Shown one piece after another: positions 24,180 through 36,900 of a stretch of DNA of 64,000 nt. The translations under genes were made by a program, and so were the position numbers. A model generated the notes under the pieces. The model did not search any database, had not been told where the DNA came from, and saw nothing but the letters and a program-made list of their open reading frames with translations. Source of the stretch: Albugo candida (lineage: Eukaryota; Oomycota; Peronosporomycetes; Albuginales; Albuginaceae); NCBI GenBank assembly GCA_905220665.1, contig CAJNAR010000163.1:372001-436000 (forward strand), written 5' to 3'. How positions within the stretch are numbered: position 1 is the stretch's first letter; every line of letters starts with the position of its first letter.

Positions 24180-24850
24180 TTTGGCTTTAGCGAATAAGTG
24201 GGATAAAAACGTCCAGGCATGGGAACCACCGTGTTCATGCGCGGAATTGGCAATTGAGAGATAGTATTTTTGTTTTCAGTTGCCTAAATGAATGAACTAT
24301 TGACTTTGAAACTCGGTGAACACTTTTTATCAAACAGAGAATTCGTGCTATTAATACAAATCAAGAATTTATCTGGATTATTAACGACCAAGACAGATGC
24401 AATCGATATGGAAACTCAGCGACGTGATAGTGCTTGCACATCAAGTCTCAATGAGCATATAGTTAGAATCACAGATCCGGTTGATATATACGGTATGCAC
24501 CAAAGAACTTGATTCTACAACGAAGTAGCGCCAAAACTCGCTGGGAAAGTCTACATATGCAGAGATCTAAACGGGGGAAATGTTAACCTGTGCTTGTCGA
24601 TGCAAGCTACAGAAGACTCAATCAATTTGGACGAACAAATTGAGTACAGTTATTGAAGTCTGTTGAAGGAGTATGATGGCATATATTTCAAGCAGTTTAA
24701 TCATCAAACGCGGAGATCCTTCCAGTCTACCACGCCATGCAGGGCATTATGCTTGAGAGGAACCTACCTCGAGACGAAATGTCGTAGTCCTCTGTTCATT
24801 TACAAGCAAAGTGTTATGACCATACAAACGACGCTGAAACCAGTATAAGG
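24180..24850 (+). pseudogene. Possible copia gag remnant
   Basis: The frame from 24288 contains LLTLKLGEHFLSN followed by a spacing of hydrophobic residues that resembles the gag region of copia elements (a KQLLTLKLGE-like helix). The next frames (24663-24848) are basic. Stops and frame changes throughout show decay. This is a weak pattern match with no catalytic motif, so the family call is uncertain. Confidence 0.3.
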
Positions 24851-26816
24851 TACAGGTTACTAAAGTAGAAGAATTTCGGTCAGTGTTACTCGCAATTGTA
24901 GTTGCTGCGAGTCATCAATAGCACAGCCCGAAATGCGTGTACCGAAGCGTGGTGTCAATCATCAGGACTTGTGCGGCCAATTCACTTAAAGATGGAAGTG
25001 GCAGTTTGTTGAGCCAGATGAAAGCTACATGCTTGCTAAGCCTCCTCTAAGTGGTATAAATGGGCTGAGTCTGACCTCCTCGTTGCCTCGACTCGGTTTT
25101 ATCTACGCTGAACGGACTAAATCCGGATATTTGAAGTAAAAACGACCGTCACATGCATTCCTAGGCATCCCCATGTTTGATGCATTTGAAACCTACTAGG
25201 AGAACCTAATCCATTCGACAAAGCCTGCTAACCACTTCTCTTTACCCTGCAGTTGACTCGCAAGTCAAATCTTCCATCTTACGTAAGATTGTTGATACAG
25301 CATGCTATATCTCTCCGTAAAGGATGGTGAAACAGATCGAAGGTCTGAAATCATCCAACCAACTTGGTCTGCGTATAGCAAGCAAACCCTTGGAAAATTT
25401 CATTCACGCTTCCAAACAAATTATCTACTTATCGATCACAGGTTTTGCAACTGGTCAGGCTAAACATGGACTGAAGAAGCGATGATTATTTGACTCACGA
25501 GTCTAAGCGAGTTTAAAGACGGTTGAAAAAGGCGTTGCTTGTCTGCGTAGAATCCTGTCAAATATATCGTGCTAGTCAAAACTTATGTCCCAGATGAGCC
25601 CAGATTGGCTGCGGTAGACCTCGCTGTTATCACATCGCGACATACTTGAAAAGGCTGTAGAAAGATTGGTCGAATTGCCATGTCAAAAGTATATCGGACC
25701 TGATGGAAGCGGTTACGACATGAAAGAAGCCATCATTACTAGAACTGGATGAACTATTTACATTGAGAAATGTGCAGAGCTGAATCGTCCACCATATGGC
25801 CTGTAGGATGGGCTAATGGGTCAGAACGGGAGTACAAGATCAGGTAACATTAGTTCGACCTTGAGGCTGCCAAGAGCCGCAGGACACTGTAGTAAGAAGC
25901 TTCCGCATCCAAACGACAAACATACAGATGCGCCCATTCATTTACCATTTTCCATTTGCAGAGGATCAACTGCCAAATGACGCAGAACATGATATTGTGC
26001 CTTATATGTGGAAAATGCCTCCAGAGAGGAAGCATGTTTGATACATGTGCTCAAATGATGTTGCCAGTGGTTCTCATCTTAAGCGAGAGATAAGTGACCA
26101 ATAGTTAATGAATTACTTGTTTTAGAGCGAAGTCTTTTTGTCCCCATATAAACGTGCGTCTCTGCGACCTCATCAGAGCGATTTGAAGGATCTGCCGATT
26201 TCTTCTTCGTGTAACCAGCGCATTTTAGGTGAACTTCCACATCCGGTAATGGCATCTGGTTCTATACTGATTTCTCTTCGTGATCAGAAAATCATTTCAC
26301 TTCACGGCTCCGGTTGTAGACTGATTCGCAGCAACTGCGCACTAGAACCCACCCAATGCTTTTGACAGATAATGCAGTATCCACTCGATGGCGATTCCAA
26401 TTGACACAACCAAGCTTACTCCTAAATGACCGATCCCTCAGCTAGTGGCCGCGACAAAAATCAGAAGAACGGGTACGAGGCGCAGGTAGGCGATCAGGTC
26501 AGGCTTGGTAGATACGCTGCTGAGCAGTGAAGACACAAGTGAGAAATTTGGTTTTTGCTCCAGCACATAGGCGCTGATATCGTGTATTGAATGGGGCCTC
26601 TTCTATGCAATTGTGATGAATAACGGCCTAATTTGATATCAGGGCGACACTGGCTCCCATGCTTTGGCTCGACGGATTTATCCTGTCCTCGAATGCGTTT
26701 TTGAAGCATTGAGTTCTTTTACGGCCCTGATGAATGATCACAGAGCTTGATATCTGTGCTCACGAAGTGATTCCTATGTGCGGACAAACAGGAGCACTTC
26801 GTTTCACAGGGGATCC
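24851..26816. other. No gene recognised
   Basis: About 2 kb of sequence with short frames on both strands. No recognisable domain was found. It ends at the stop codon of the pseudouridine synthase gene. Confidence 0.4.
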
Positions 26817-27906
26817 TTATGGTATGTGTACAGGGCACTCAATGTCGATTGTGCGTGGATCGTGAGCCGAGAAAAAGAACGGGTTCGGAAACGATATTTT
26901 GGTCGCATGCAAATACATTCGCTGCGGCAACATTTCTTTCTTCAAAGTGGTTGAAGTTCGCCCTCCATATCTGATGTCTCCTAGAATTGGAGCGTGAAGA
27001 ACTGTTGCACAATGTATACGTAATTGATGCTTTCGTCCTGTTATTGGCCACAGTTTCAGCGATTTTCCATGCGGAAATCGAAGATTCAGATTCTCAAAAT
27101 TCTCTTCTGTTGACACTGGTTCCACCGCTTTGTACAATGTGATAGCTTCTTTTCCATCAAGGATACTTTCCACCCTCCCATTTTTGGGAACCTCGGTCGA
27201 ATGGGTTGGGATAACAAAAGCTTGATACACTTTCTCAATCTTTCTATCTCTTAATAATTCGGAGAATGCCGCAGCTGCACGCCGATGCCTTGCAATCACA
27301 ACTAAACCGGATGTTCCTTTGTCGATACGGTGAACAAGTCGTGGTAGTTCTGGACATATTGAGAAGTGAGTTTCTGGTCCATCGGTTTCGCGTAATCGCT
27401 TTTGGAACAGCGGGAAGTAATACGCTAGCGATCGAGTTGATTTATCGCCTCCCTACATAAAGCAGTTGAGACAGGTCAAACAGGCCACAAAATTGTACCT
27501 GAACGGCAAGACCCGATGGTTTATCAAGAATAAAGAAATTGCCATCTTTGTATTGAATTCGCTCATACAATTTTTCGAAATATCCCTTGTCAGATAAATT
27601 GAATGTGTCTTTGGAAGGTAGAAATCGCTTGCGTTGCTGCGACAACTCATCAAATACATTTTGTCGAATAGCAAGCACGTTGCCGGGTTGTAGCTTTTCA
27701 CTCGCCCGCGCGCGTCGTCCGCTTTGATGCGTTGTTTGGCTCGCTATTAATCGGATATTTCCTTTTCGAAGCTGCTTTTGGATGAAAGAATTAGGTACTT
27801 CTTTGAATTCTTGATCCAGCCATCGATCAAGACGAATATTGTGATCGTTTGGTGATACTAATCGCTCAAGCCAATGACGCCCCGATTGTCTCCAATTTGG
27901 CGTCAT
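26817..27906 (-). CDS. RluA-family RNA pseudouridine synthase, two exons
   Basis: The product is a 347-residue enzyme expected to isomerise uridine to pseudouridine in rRNA or tRNA. Exons are 27906-27499 and 27452-26817, with a 46-nt intron (GTACAA...TGTAG) in phase 0. The N-terminal half has an S4-like RNA-binding region (RLDRWLDQEF, IQKQLRKGNIRL), followed by DGNFFILDKPSGL. The catalytic motif is HRIDKGTSGLVV, with Asp180 as nucleophile. GRKHQLRIH near the C-terminus is the conserved RluA motif. ATG 27906 is chosen because a TAA lies four codons upstream. A mitochondrial role is possible but no clear targeting sequence is seen. A broken cutinase lies divergently 235 bp away. Confidence 0.9.
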
Positions 27907-28141
27907 CAATGAATCTTAGCGCGACATTCGAGATACATTCATTTGTCAGTCATTCATCCACTTTAGCGAAATCAGTACTACCCTCATTGACTCTTATTCC
28001 AAGTCGGGCACGCAAGCCTTCCTCATCAGTACTTTTGTACAGTCAATCAGTGACGTATACAGCTCCATGTGCGGTATATCCATCACAGGACGCTAGAGAC
28101 ATTTACCGATTACTATTCGGTCAATGAACTGGCTCTGTATA

Positions 28142-28720
28142 GTGATTTTTATTGCACTCACTGTAGCGATCGCGGACGATTGTCCGAAGCCGGCTTCCGT
28201 TTTTGCCCGAGAACTTTCCAGCCCTCCGGCCTGCTTATAGTTTGGGTTTTCTTTCAAGGAAGAGCTACTGCGAAGGAAAATCGATATACAGCATCAAAAA
28301 GGTGTACAAATGCAACTTACCAGATCCGAACATTGATAACGCAGTGCCAAAACGTTAGAATCATGCTGAGAGGTTTCTCGCAAGATACGAGCAGTCATTT
28401 AGCAATTTCTAGGGTACCGTGCTCTCGCTAGTTGCTGCTGCGATCCAAAAGATCACATTGTCCGATCTTGCTTCGTCCATTAGTGCGGTCGTCGTATTCG
28501 GAGATCCTTCTCGACTCTGGGACTCTCTCCAGTGGCCAACTGATCCAGCTCTTGGATTCACTTGTCAGATTGATACAAGGGATGATCCAGTTCTTCGAAG
28601 AAATTTGATTCTGTGAGTAGTCTTGGATATGAAACTGAAATCTCCGAGGCTGCAGCTTTCATGATCGATACCATAGACACCTTTTAAATCACTCGATCTC
28701 ATCCGATCTGCAACCTCCAC
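28142..28720 (+). pseudogene. Cutinase pseudogene
   Basis: This is a paralogue of the cutinase at 19483, with several independent breaks. The expected start is GTG at 28142, followed by a signal-like FIALTVAIA. DCPKPASVFARE matches the oxyanion-hole region, but a TAG follows about 30 codons in. Frames shift more than once before LRGFSQD, where the Gly after the catalytic Ser-Gln is lost. The splice donor is changed: caag followed by gtatga in the intact gene is caag followed by atacga here. The 3' part is readable (ITLSDLASSISAVVVFGDPSR, then EAAAFMIDTI), with a premature TAA before the PICNL end. The terminal coding part lies inside the tandem duplication at 28663. Confidence 0.85.
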
Positions 28721-29140
28721 GCGAAACTATCAAGCTGGACTTCTTTAATTATAATATCGAGTCACATCGCCTCACATAGCGTATGTGAGAACTTGCCAGT
28801 GCCACGACTGGCTATTCCAAAAAACTTTCTATATAAATACATAACATCCTTGAATATATTCCATTAGGTGTTCGGAAGCAGCTGCCCAAGAATAACTCGA
28901 GGATCGATACCATAGACACCTTTTAAATCACTCGATCTCATCCGATTTGCAACCTCCACGCGAAACTATCAAGCTGGACTTCTTTAATTATGATATCGAG
29001 TCACATCGCCTCACATAGCGTATGTGAGAACTTGCCAGTGCCACGACTGGCTATTCCAAAAAACTTTCTATATAAATACATAACATCCTTGAATATATTC
29101 CATTAGGTGTTCGGAAGCAGCTGCCCAAGAATAACTCGAG
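28663..29140 (+). repeat. 239-bp tandem duplication, two copies
   Basis: Copy 1 is 28663-28901 and copy 2 is 28902-29140. They differ at only two positions that I could see (ccgatctgc/ccgatttgc and ttataatat/ttatgatat). The unit starts inside the last codons of the cutinase pseudogene and runs through its 3' flank. The close identity shows the duplication is recent, later than the decay of the gene. Confidence 0.9.
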
Positions 29141-29947
29141 GGCTGAAGTTGCATTAATCCGCTCAGCTTATATCAATGATCGCAACCATAAGTCACCTTT
29201 CTGTGAGGCCAGTGCAAGCAACGGGTCCATGCTTTCAAGCCGAGATGTGCTTTGATTTCGATAAAGTTGAGGCATCTCTATTCGCGGGAATATCTGAGAA
29301 AGAAAAGCGATGTATTTTCTTTGTCGTATCTTCTTCCAGAGTCGCACTATAGCGATAATCCTACACCATCTCTCACCAGTGTAACAAAATCGTAATAAAA
29401 ATGGTAGCTTCATTTTCTGGACATAAAACACCTAAGGCTCTTTATGTATTGGAAGAAACTATAAAAATCGAAAAGCTATTACAGCACGATGGACGCATGT
29501 TCCTTTTTAAATTGAAAACCGCTACTTTAAATCACAATATGCAAATCGTTGAACTGTAGAAAGAACATTGCAAGTGCACCTATGAAGAAAAAGCGCACCT
29601 GACCTTTTCAACTATGTGCGATAAAAGAATGGACAATCTTTGATAAAAGATTCGATCGTGATGCGTTATTGATACGCGGCAAGTGAGAGTTGTTTCCACT
29701 CACTTCGGAAAAGTTTGCACTCGACAATTTTCCTACTATCAGCTTTCAGCGTTTTATCCTCGGCCGTCTGCCCAATCAACTATTCGTGCTTGCCCGTATA
29801 TTAGCTGTCAACTCAGGATATCCGGACATTTTGCTTCAGAATGATCAAAAAGTTGATTCTACTGTTCTTTTCTGCAAAACTCACTAAGAGCTCACCTCCA
29901 CCTCGAATTGACAATAATATACGGAGGTATGCCAAGTTATAAAACAA
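29141..29947. other. No gene recognised
   Basis: A minus-strand 87-codon frame (29431-29168) and a plus-strand 65-codon frame (29690-29887) have no domains, signal peptides or support from neighbours. The stretch is taken as intergenic. Confidence 0.35.
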
Positions 29948-30413
29948 AAGAGAAGGAGAAACTGATATCATTTGTAGATCTCATGAACAACGCGGCGAGG
30001 AACTATCCGAAATCGAGACACCCGCTAGGTTGTTTGCCTCTACTGTGCAAAAAAGTGTACAGCCAAGTGATGCACGGACAACTGCAGCAGGCCCATCAGC
30101 ACCTGCATCAGAAGAGCATTTCAATGCAGCCCTGCCAAGAGTACCATCCGTTCCACATTTACTTATACCGAAGACCGAGCCCGTTGAGCTAGTGAGCACT
30201 TATGCGGGATTGTCAAATGTTGTCGCGTACGAAGGACAAGCACCAGTACCGACGAAAAATAAAGAGGGTCAAGCTGCACCACGGAAAAGTTCGCGGAAAA
30301 GAGTACGGTCTGCTGGAAGCAGTGCGCAAGCCGGTCACATAAGCGAAACCGAAGACAGTCATAGTCATAAACGAGATCACGGAGGAGTTAATCCAAGAAT
30401 TCGGTTCAAATAA
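29948..30413 (+). CDS. Unrecognised basic ORF, possibly retroelement-derived
   Basis: The frame is open from a TAA just before 29948 to 30413, about 154 codons, with no clear ATG. The N-terminal part is acidic (EELSEIETPARLF). The middle is Pro/Ala/Thr-rich (TTAAGPSAPASEE, PVPTKNKEGQ). The C-terminal part is strongly basic (PRKSSRKRVRS, HSHKRDHGG). The composition fits a gag or ORF1-type protein or a DNA-binding protein fragment. It precedes the LINE at 30,934 on the same strand, but that LINE's own 5' duplication lies between, so it is not part of that insertion. It could be a spliced exon or a relic. Confidence 0.3.
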
Positions 30414-30918
30414 TGAAATTAGAGAAGCGCTGAATGGTTTTATTGGCCCATCCATCTTGATCGCATATACATATATCATATGCAGCGCATCCATCGAGTA
30501 AGATGATGTTGTATTGAACTATCTCTGTGCTTCAATTGGCTGCTGCTTTCTTCATGTCACGTGTTCACTTGTATCAAGCAAGCTCTTTGCTCATCCCCAT
30601 TGACCAAGTCTTCACATGTGTATGTCTTGCACGTGACGGTCTTCTATTGCGGTCCATCAAAGCACTTCATTTTGTCCTGAAATATGATCTTACACAACTA
30701 CAGTATTTCCTATTTGCTGTCCACGCTGTCCGCCACACTAGATAGATCATCGCAATGCAAGAATGTGAGTCATGCTTGCAGTCCTCGTTGGCACACACAA
30801 AGCAATGGTTTGCGAGTCCTGGAGAGGAGCGTTAACAAGTTGCTAATCACTGATCCAACAAAAGTTCATTTAAATCGCTCGAGGGACGCTGCAAGCCTCT
30901 TGAGGGATTAAAAGTCAC
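30414..30918. other. No gene recognised
   Basis: About 500 bp between the basic ORF and the 5' target-site duplication of the LINE. Short frames only. Confidence 0.4.
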
Positions 30919-30933
30919 AAAAGTTGGACATTT
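30919..30933 (+). repeat. 5' target-site duplication of the LINE
   Basis: aaaagttggacattt matches aaaagttggaacattt at 33975-33990 except for one inserted base. It marks the 5' end of the insertion. Confidence 0.75.
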
Positions 30934-33900
30934 TGGTGGTTAGGGGTGACGCCCTACCTGGGTCATGCCCACAGCGTCTAATTCTGACGGCTCTTAAATC
31001 CGATATTTCGAGACCCTCCAGCTCGGCACCTTCAATGTTCGAGATTAACCTCGAACATGAAGCAGACATGCTTGGGAAAAGATCGCGCGCGGTACAAACT
31101 GGACGTATGTGCTCTGCAGGAGACAGAAATGACGGAAGCTCTCGTCGACATCCGAAGGCCAACCGATCGAGTTATACTTCTTCCTTCGGCAAACCCCTAT
31201 TACGGCCGGGGATTCAATTTTTATCGATGGAGTTGCTAACCATGGGCATCGGTACTGATGGTCAGCGACCGCATCGCCGTATTACTACTAAACCTTTCAA
31301 AGCAAGTCAAGGTTACATTTGTCAACGTCTATGCTCCACACATGGGACGCTCTGCAGAAGAATCTGGTGCATTTTACGACACACTTCAGCAAACAATTCA
31401 GCGTTTCCGTCACCAGCTTTTCTTCATTTTGGGTGACTTCAACGCCAAAATTGGGCAGAGATGCGAAGGAGAGACTTTGCTGGGTTTATACTCACGCGGA
31501 TACCGAAACGGTAATGGCATCCGGCTCCGGGATTTCTGTGCGGAAAACGATCTCTTCCTCTCAAAAACAGCTTTGTACAAGAAACGCGCACGCAATATCA
31601 CCACCTGGCAAGGCATTAGCGGACGGGGTCCAATTCTCAATCAGATCGACTACATCATACTACCCCTACGCTTCAAGCTGCTTCTTCCCAATTCACAATC
31701 TTGGAGCGGGACACTTGTTGACAGCGATCATCGGCTTATAACCACACACCTTCAGCTGCCCAATGTCTATAAGATTCACAAGAACATCTCCCGCATGCAA
31801 CCTTCGGCACTCACTTTTGACACTGCCCTCCTCCGGGATCTGGGCATACTTAATCTATACCAGCAATCCATCGCAAAGGTACTTGTCGCACCAGCACCTA
31901 ATGAATGACTCGAATGGCCATCGGTACTCATTCGCATCAAAGCCATCGCTCCCACTACCATTCGACCCAAGATTGATACCGTACAATGTCCCGATCACAA
32001 TGATTAAATAGACGAACTTTCTCGCGCGCAAAGATATCTTCGTGCCCTGATCACCAGCAGCAATGACCCTGTTGACCTAATTCTATATCGAGCTCGCCGA
32101 AAACCCCTGCTACGGACCATACGACAAAAGTGCAAGGAGGCTGGCAGACTTCGTGTAGCCCAGCACTTATAAATCTCGAAAAGTACAAATACACGGAGAG
32201 GGTGTATCATATAGTCCAATGGCTCACGATACGAAAGCGGCCAGCGTTGTTTATACGTGATCATGATTGGCGCATCATTGGTGTTTCCAGGGAAACAGCC
32301 CAAGTCATCACGGAATTTCTGCGAGGCCAGTTCCACAAACCCCATCCTAGTGACGTCTCTGCTCTAACATAAAACATGAAATTTTCTGTTACGGCGGAGG
32401 AAGTTACACAGCCATTTCGCTTTATAAAAATCAATCACGCACCTGGCGTAGTTCACATCCCAGCCGAATTACTTAATTATAGTCACCCAGTGGTTTCCAT
32501 CTCCTCGCTCGAGCAACCAATTGTCATATCCAGAACCCCACAACATCCCTGCGCGAATCCTTAATCATCGTGTTGTCACCACCGTTCCGAAGCCTAACAA
32601 ACCGACGGGCAGCTGTGCCAACCTTCGACTGATCACCCTTCTCGGCACCACTCGTAAGACCATATCCACGATCATCCTAAATCGCATCCGTACAAAAGTG
32701 GATAAGTGTCTTTCGAGTCGCCTGCTGTACAGCATGCAGTCTGGGCACATAGATGGAATATCGCCCTGACGCGTCGCTTTCAGACCAATGTGTACATTCT
32801 AGGTATTGACCTCAGCAAAGCTTTTGAGACCATCGATCGACATAGATTGCTGATGGTTCTCGATTCGATCCTGGATCCAGACGAGGTTCAAATGATAAAA
32901 GCCCTCCTTAGCGCCACGACTCTCCAACTCCGCCTTGGCATGAAATTCTACTCCAAATTCGCAAGTAATCATGGTACCTCGCAAGGAGATGTGCTCCCCC
33001 GCTTTTGTTCGTGATCTACTTGGAAGCTGTACTATGCGATTTATGGCTGCACCTGGAGATTTAAATGTGCGAGCTCAACGCCATTGTATTTGCCGATGAT
33101 GTGGTTTTATTTCACCATGATCCTACTCGTCTCGAGCATATCCTTCTTGTTGCCCAGCGAGTATTCCGGGCATGGTCCTTGACCATCAATGTCAGCAAAA
33201 CTGACCGAACGACTATTGCTCGTGCACCAAACACAACCAACGAAAGCTGGCGTACCGTTCGCAAATCGCAAACTGGGATAACTACTTGGCGACTTCGAAG
33301 ACGTACAGCAGCGTAAATCCATGCAGCAACTGCCTTGAAAAGGTTTTGGAAACTATGGATTCATTCTCGCCTACTTCCAGAAACACTACGCGTTCGCTTA
33401 TACAATGTCTATGTGCTACCTATTTTGCTATACAACTGCGGAACATGGGGTCTCACAGACCGCGACATCGCCAGTCTTGAAGCGTACCACCGTCGCCACC
33501 TTCGTCGCGTCCTCCGCCTCCACTACCCTCAACACATCAACAACGCAGATCTGTACAAGCGCTGTAACACAACACCGCTGTGAATCCATCTGACGAGGTC
33601 TCGATCGAGACTCTTCGGTCATATTCTTCGCCGGGCACAGCCTACTGCAGTTCAACTGAGCATGCTTCGATACTATAATTCTGCTGGTAATATGCCGACT
33701 CATCTGAGCCGTACACCTACCTTCCCCCCAACCATTCTCGACAAAAACCTAAGGCTCGACCTAACTTCCAGTCTACGTCTACGCAATACAGCAGATCTAA
33801 ACGCCCTGTCAATTATAGCACAATACCGCGCCATATGGAAAGAACTTACTCAGCGTCTCTGCCATAGCCAGAACTTCATTTACCGGAATAAAGAAATAAT

Positions 33901-33974
33901 CAGGCGTAAGCGAAAGCTAGAGTCTGATAATACTGACTCAATGCCGCCGCGAAAAATCCCATAATAATAATAAT
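30934..33974 (+). mobile_element. LINE (non-LTR retrotransposon), EN and RT decayed
   Basis: A 3.04-kb insertion is bounded by the 15/16-bp duplications at 30919 and 33975, and its 3' end is a TAA-repeat tail. The apurinic endonuclease comes first: LDVCALQETEMTE near 31,100, then GDFNAKIG near 31,435 and SDHRLI near 31,720. The longest intact piece is 31258-31908 (216 codons). RT motifs follow in pieces: PKPNKPTG near 32,590, DLSKAFETIDRHRLL near 32,810, TSQGDVLP near 32,975 and FADDVVLF near 33,090. A C-terminal basic region with RRHLRRVLRLHYP lies near 33,505. There is no ORF1, so it is either 5'-truncated or of a one-ORF type. Several stops and frameshifts make it inactive. Confidence 0.88.
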
Positions 33975-33990
33975 AAAAGTTGGAACATTT
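33975..33990 (+). repeat. 3' target-site duplication of the LINE
   Basis: aaaagttggaacattt directly follows the TAA-repeat tail and pairs with 30919-30933, with one extra base. Confidence 0.75.
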
Positions 33991-36900
33991 CGTCCTTAAC
34001 AATTTAGGAATACTCGTTTCCCTTGCTTCAATCTGTTTTTTCACACCTTGAATGCTTCTTACTTGTGCTCGGCTAAATCCAAAGACAAACCAAAACATCA
34101 GGTGAATACGCTGCAGTAACTGGAAAGCGTTATACGACTCGTAAGCGATCCCTCTTCTCCTTGATTTGAGTAATCAAGCCAAGTTTCGACCTGTCTCGAC
34201 TGATGCAAAATGAAAAAACTGAACGTCGAGTGGATACGCTTTAGTAGCTGAGAAAGTACTACTACGAATTCTTCTCATCAAGAGTTCCACAACCATCCCT
34301 GATGTAATGAGCACTTCTAAGGGATAGAATTGTCTACGATTGCTCCCCTGATAAGCCAGCTTCCAATATATTCCAAAAAGTGAGCTGATTAGTTTCTCAA
34401 TAGCTATAACGAGAGCTTCAGGAATTGCTCTGTCCACTAAGAAACTATTTTTGGAGATTTTGCCTACTCGGATCTCGAATGCAGCACTGAAATGCACTAC
34501 TTTGTTGCAATGGAACCTCATTGGGTGGTGAATCATGTGGTACTGATGTCGTTTTGATACATTTAGATTGTCGGTTCAAATGCTGCAGTCCATCGGATAA
34601 CATAGATCAATTCTTATTTCTACCGAGAAGACGTTTCAACTTCTTGTACCATCTTTCCATGCTAATGCGAGATACGACGGTAAATATGCCCATCGACTCT
34701 TGAGGTTTAAAGAATATTTGATAGGCTATGGTGGATCCGTTGTTGTAGTGAATTACGTTTCAGCTTGGAAGGAAGTTATAGTAAAGCGTTCACTTGCAGC
34801 AATTCAAGTAATTGGCATAAAAGGCCCCTTAGTGCATGAAAGTTGATCCGAAAATAGACGCTCAGCTTGTCAAAATCATATAAACATTAGCAGCATCCTT
34901 AGCCAACGGAAGGATCAATCACCTCTCCACATTTAGTTTTATAGTCGGATCAATCTGCTACTCAAAGGATCATGTCGAAGTATATACGAATGCTTTTATG
35001 AAATAAGGCACAAAATTGAGGGTATCAGGTCGCGATTTAAAACTCAATTGGTATCTGATCATAAAGCGCAACTGAATGTACCTTGAATAGTTAAAAAGTT
35101 CCAGATTGTAGTTTTGAGTTTGGCTTCATCAAGGAGGAACAGCGTCTTACTGTACGCACACTATCGGGCTGTCTTTATCATTGCTTACCCACCTACTTTG
35201 AATACTACATCGTCATGATGTTAGTTGCAGTGTCCTAGTCAGATGATCAACGTATATTACAGCTACGGGACTTAAGTAATCGCGATGTCGGAGGATGCTT
35301 GCCTCCCCAAGTTGCCTCCCCATGTTTACCTCTGTTCCTCCATCCAAGTCAATTCATATTAGTGTTTTTAATCAGTACGGTATTTATTGGGTGGGAAGAA
35401 TGGAGGGACTTGCTGCCTAATATGTCATGTGAGTATAAGACTGTCTTCTTCATTCTACTTCTCTTACGTGTCCAATAACCGCATTTATCTTATTCGAAAG
35501 TAAATCCGATTAAAGGTTAACTAATTGCCTCATCTGTAAACGAAATGGATCGTTCCGCATCCTCGAAGTACTTCCAGTATCAAATATTGAATTTGAGAGC
35601 TTCTCTATCAAATTTGCGGTATCTCAATGCTGCGGAATCTCGAGGCTGACAAGAAAGGACTGATAATTGCATGTCACGAGTGAAGGTATACTATTGGCAA
35701 TTATTTGTGTCTCCGAAAAGAAACATAATTGTGCAGGCTATATGCGGCGGCAAGTAATCGCGTACACTCACAATTAATCCATATCTCGTTCAGTTTCATG
35801 AAATTTTTGGATGCTGCCCCGTTTTATCGTGATTTTCATCTGCGCATACCATTCATGCATGTGTTGTATCGGTCTATACTAATTTGAATGCGGACATGAT
35901 GAAAAAAATTTCAACTCGTGCTGTTGTATGCCAATATTCGTCAGTACAAAGTCCATATATGACGTTCGGATCTCAAACATTATAGTAGCCACCTATAGTG
36001 TATTCTGAAGTATTACAATGTTTTTTTCGCTCTATTCATCGTGCAGCCGGAAGTGTGACGGTTTATGATGCTTTTTTCTTGATGACATCTCTTCAGGGAA
36101 TAGCTGACACTCCAGAGATGTGATAACTTTTGCCTGCGTGTACACCAATATATGTTCGGTATTACTTCGAGTTTGGTTCAAATGTTTGCATCGAAGGTAT
36201 CATCTCGGCCCTTGGTTATAGATACGGCTACCGATTTTGTGACTTCTTGCCATGTTTCTCGTGAGTGATGTGATCAAAGCTGACTCACTGAAATTGACTT
36301 AAGTATATTGATATTCGTGAAAAACACGCATTGGTAGTTGTCACTAACGAACTCCGTGACTACTTCGACAAATGCATAAGTCAGATGTAATTGTATTGAT
36401 TCTTGATGCGTTACAAAGTGATGGATCGGATCACTAAGTGCAGTTGTGCGCTTAGCGAAACACTATGTCGGAACTGTATCGAGTTACATCAGAGTCAATC
36501 ATGCATTAAATCGATTTTAAGTAACTTGCTCATACTGTTCGATAGAATGGTTTGAATCGAGAATCATTACGTGTAGTGTAGGTGCACTACGCGGTGTTGT
36601 GGTATTTTGATCTTTTTACTACAGATTTTGCAACACTGTGCTCGGTGTTATTGACGAGGATTGTCCTTATGAACGTTTGCATCTCAGGGATTTTCCAATC
36701 ACCTGGTTTTAATACATCGACGCTGCCGCCCATTGACCTTCATTCCCGAAATTAATCGGCTTTTTTGTTTAATCTCTAATTCACTGATGAAGATGTGTTT
36801 GGATAATCGAGATTGTATGGTCGCTTCAATAGTATGACTATACAATCTGAGTAGTCTTGCATTAACAAACACAATGGCCTAGACTGCATCCGCTAAAGGC

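Noticed and set aside
34174..34536. 120-codon minus-strand ORF as a gene
   Set aside because: Some hydrophobic patterning, but no recognisable family, no partner exon and no context. Not strong enough to call.
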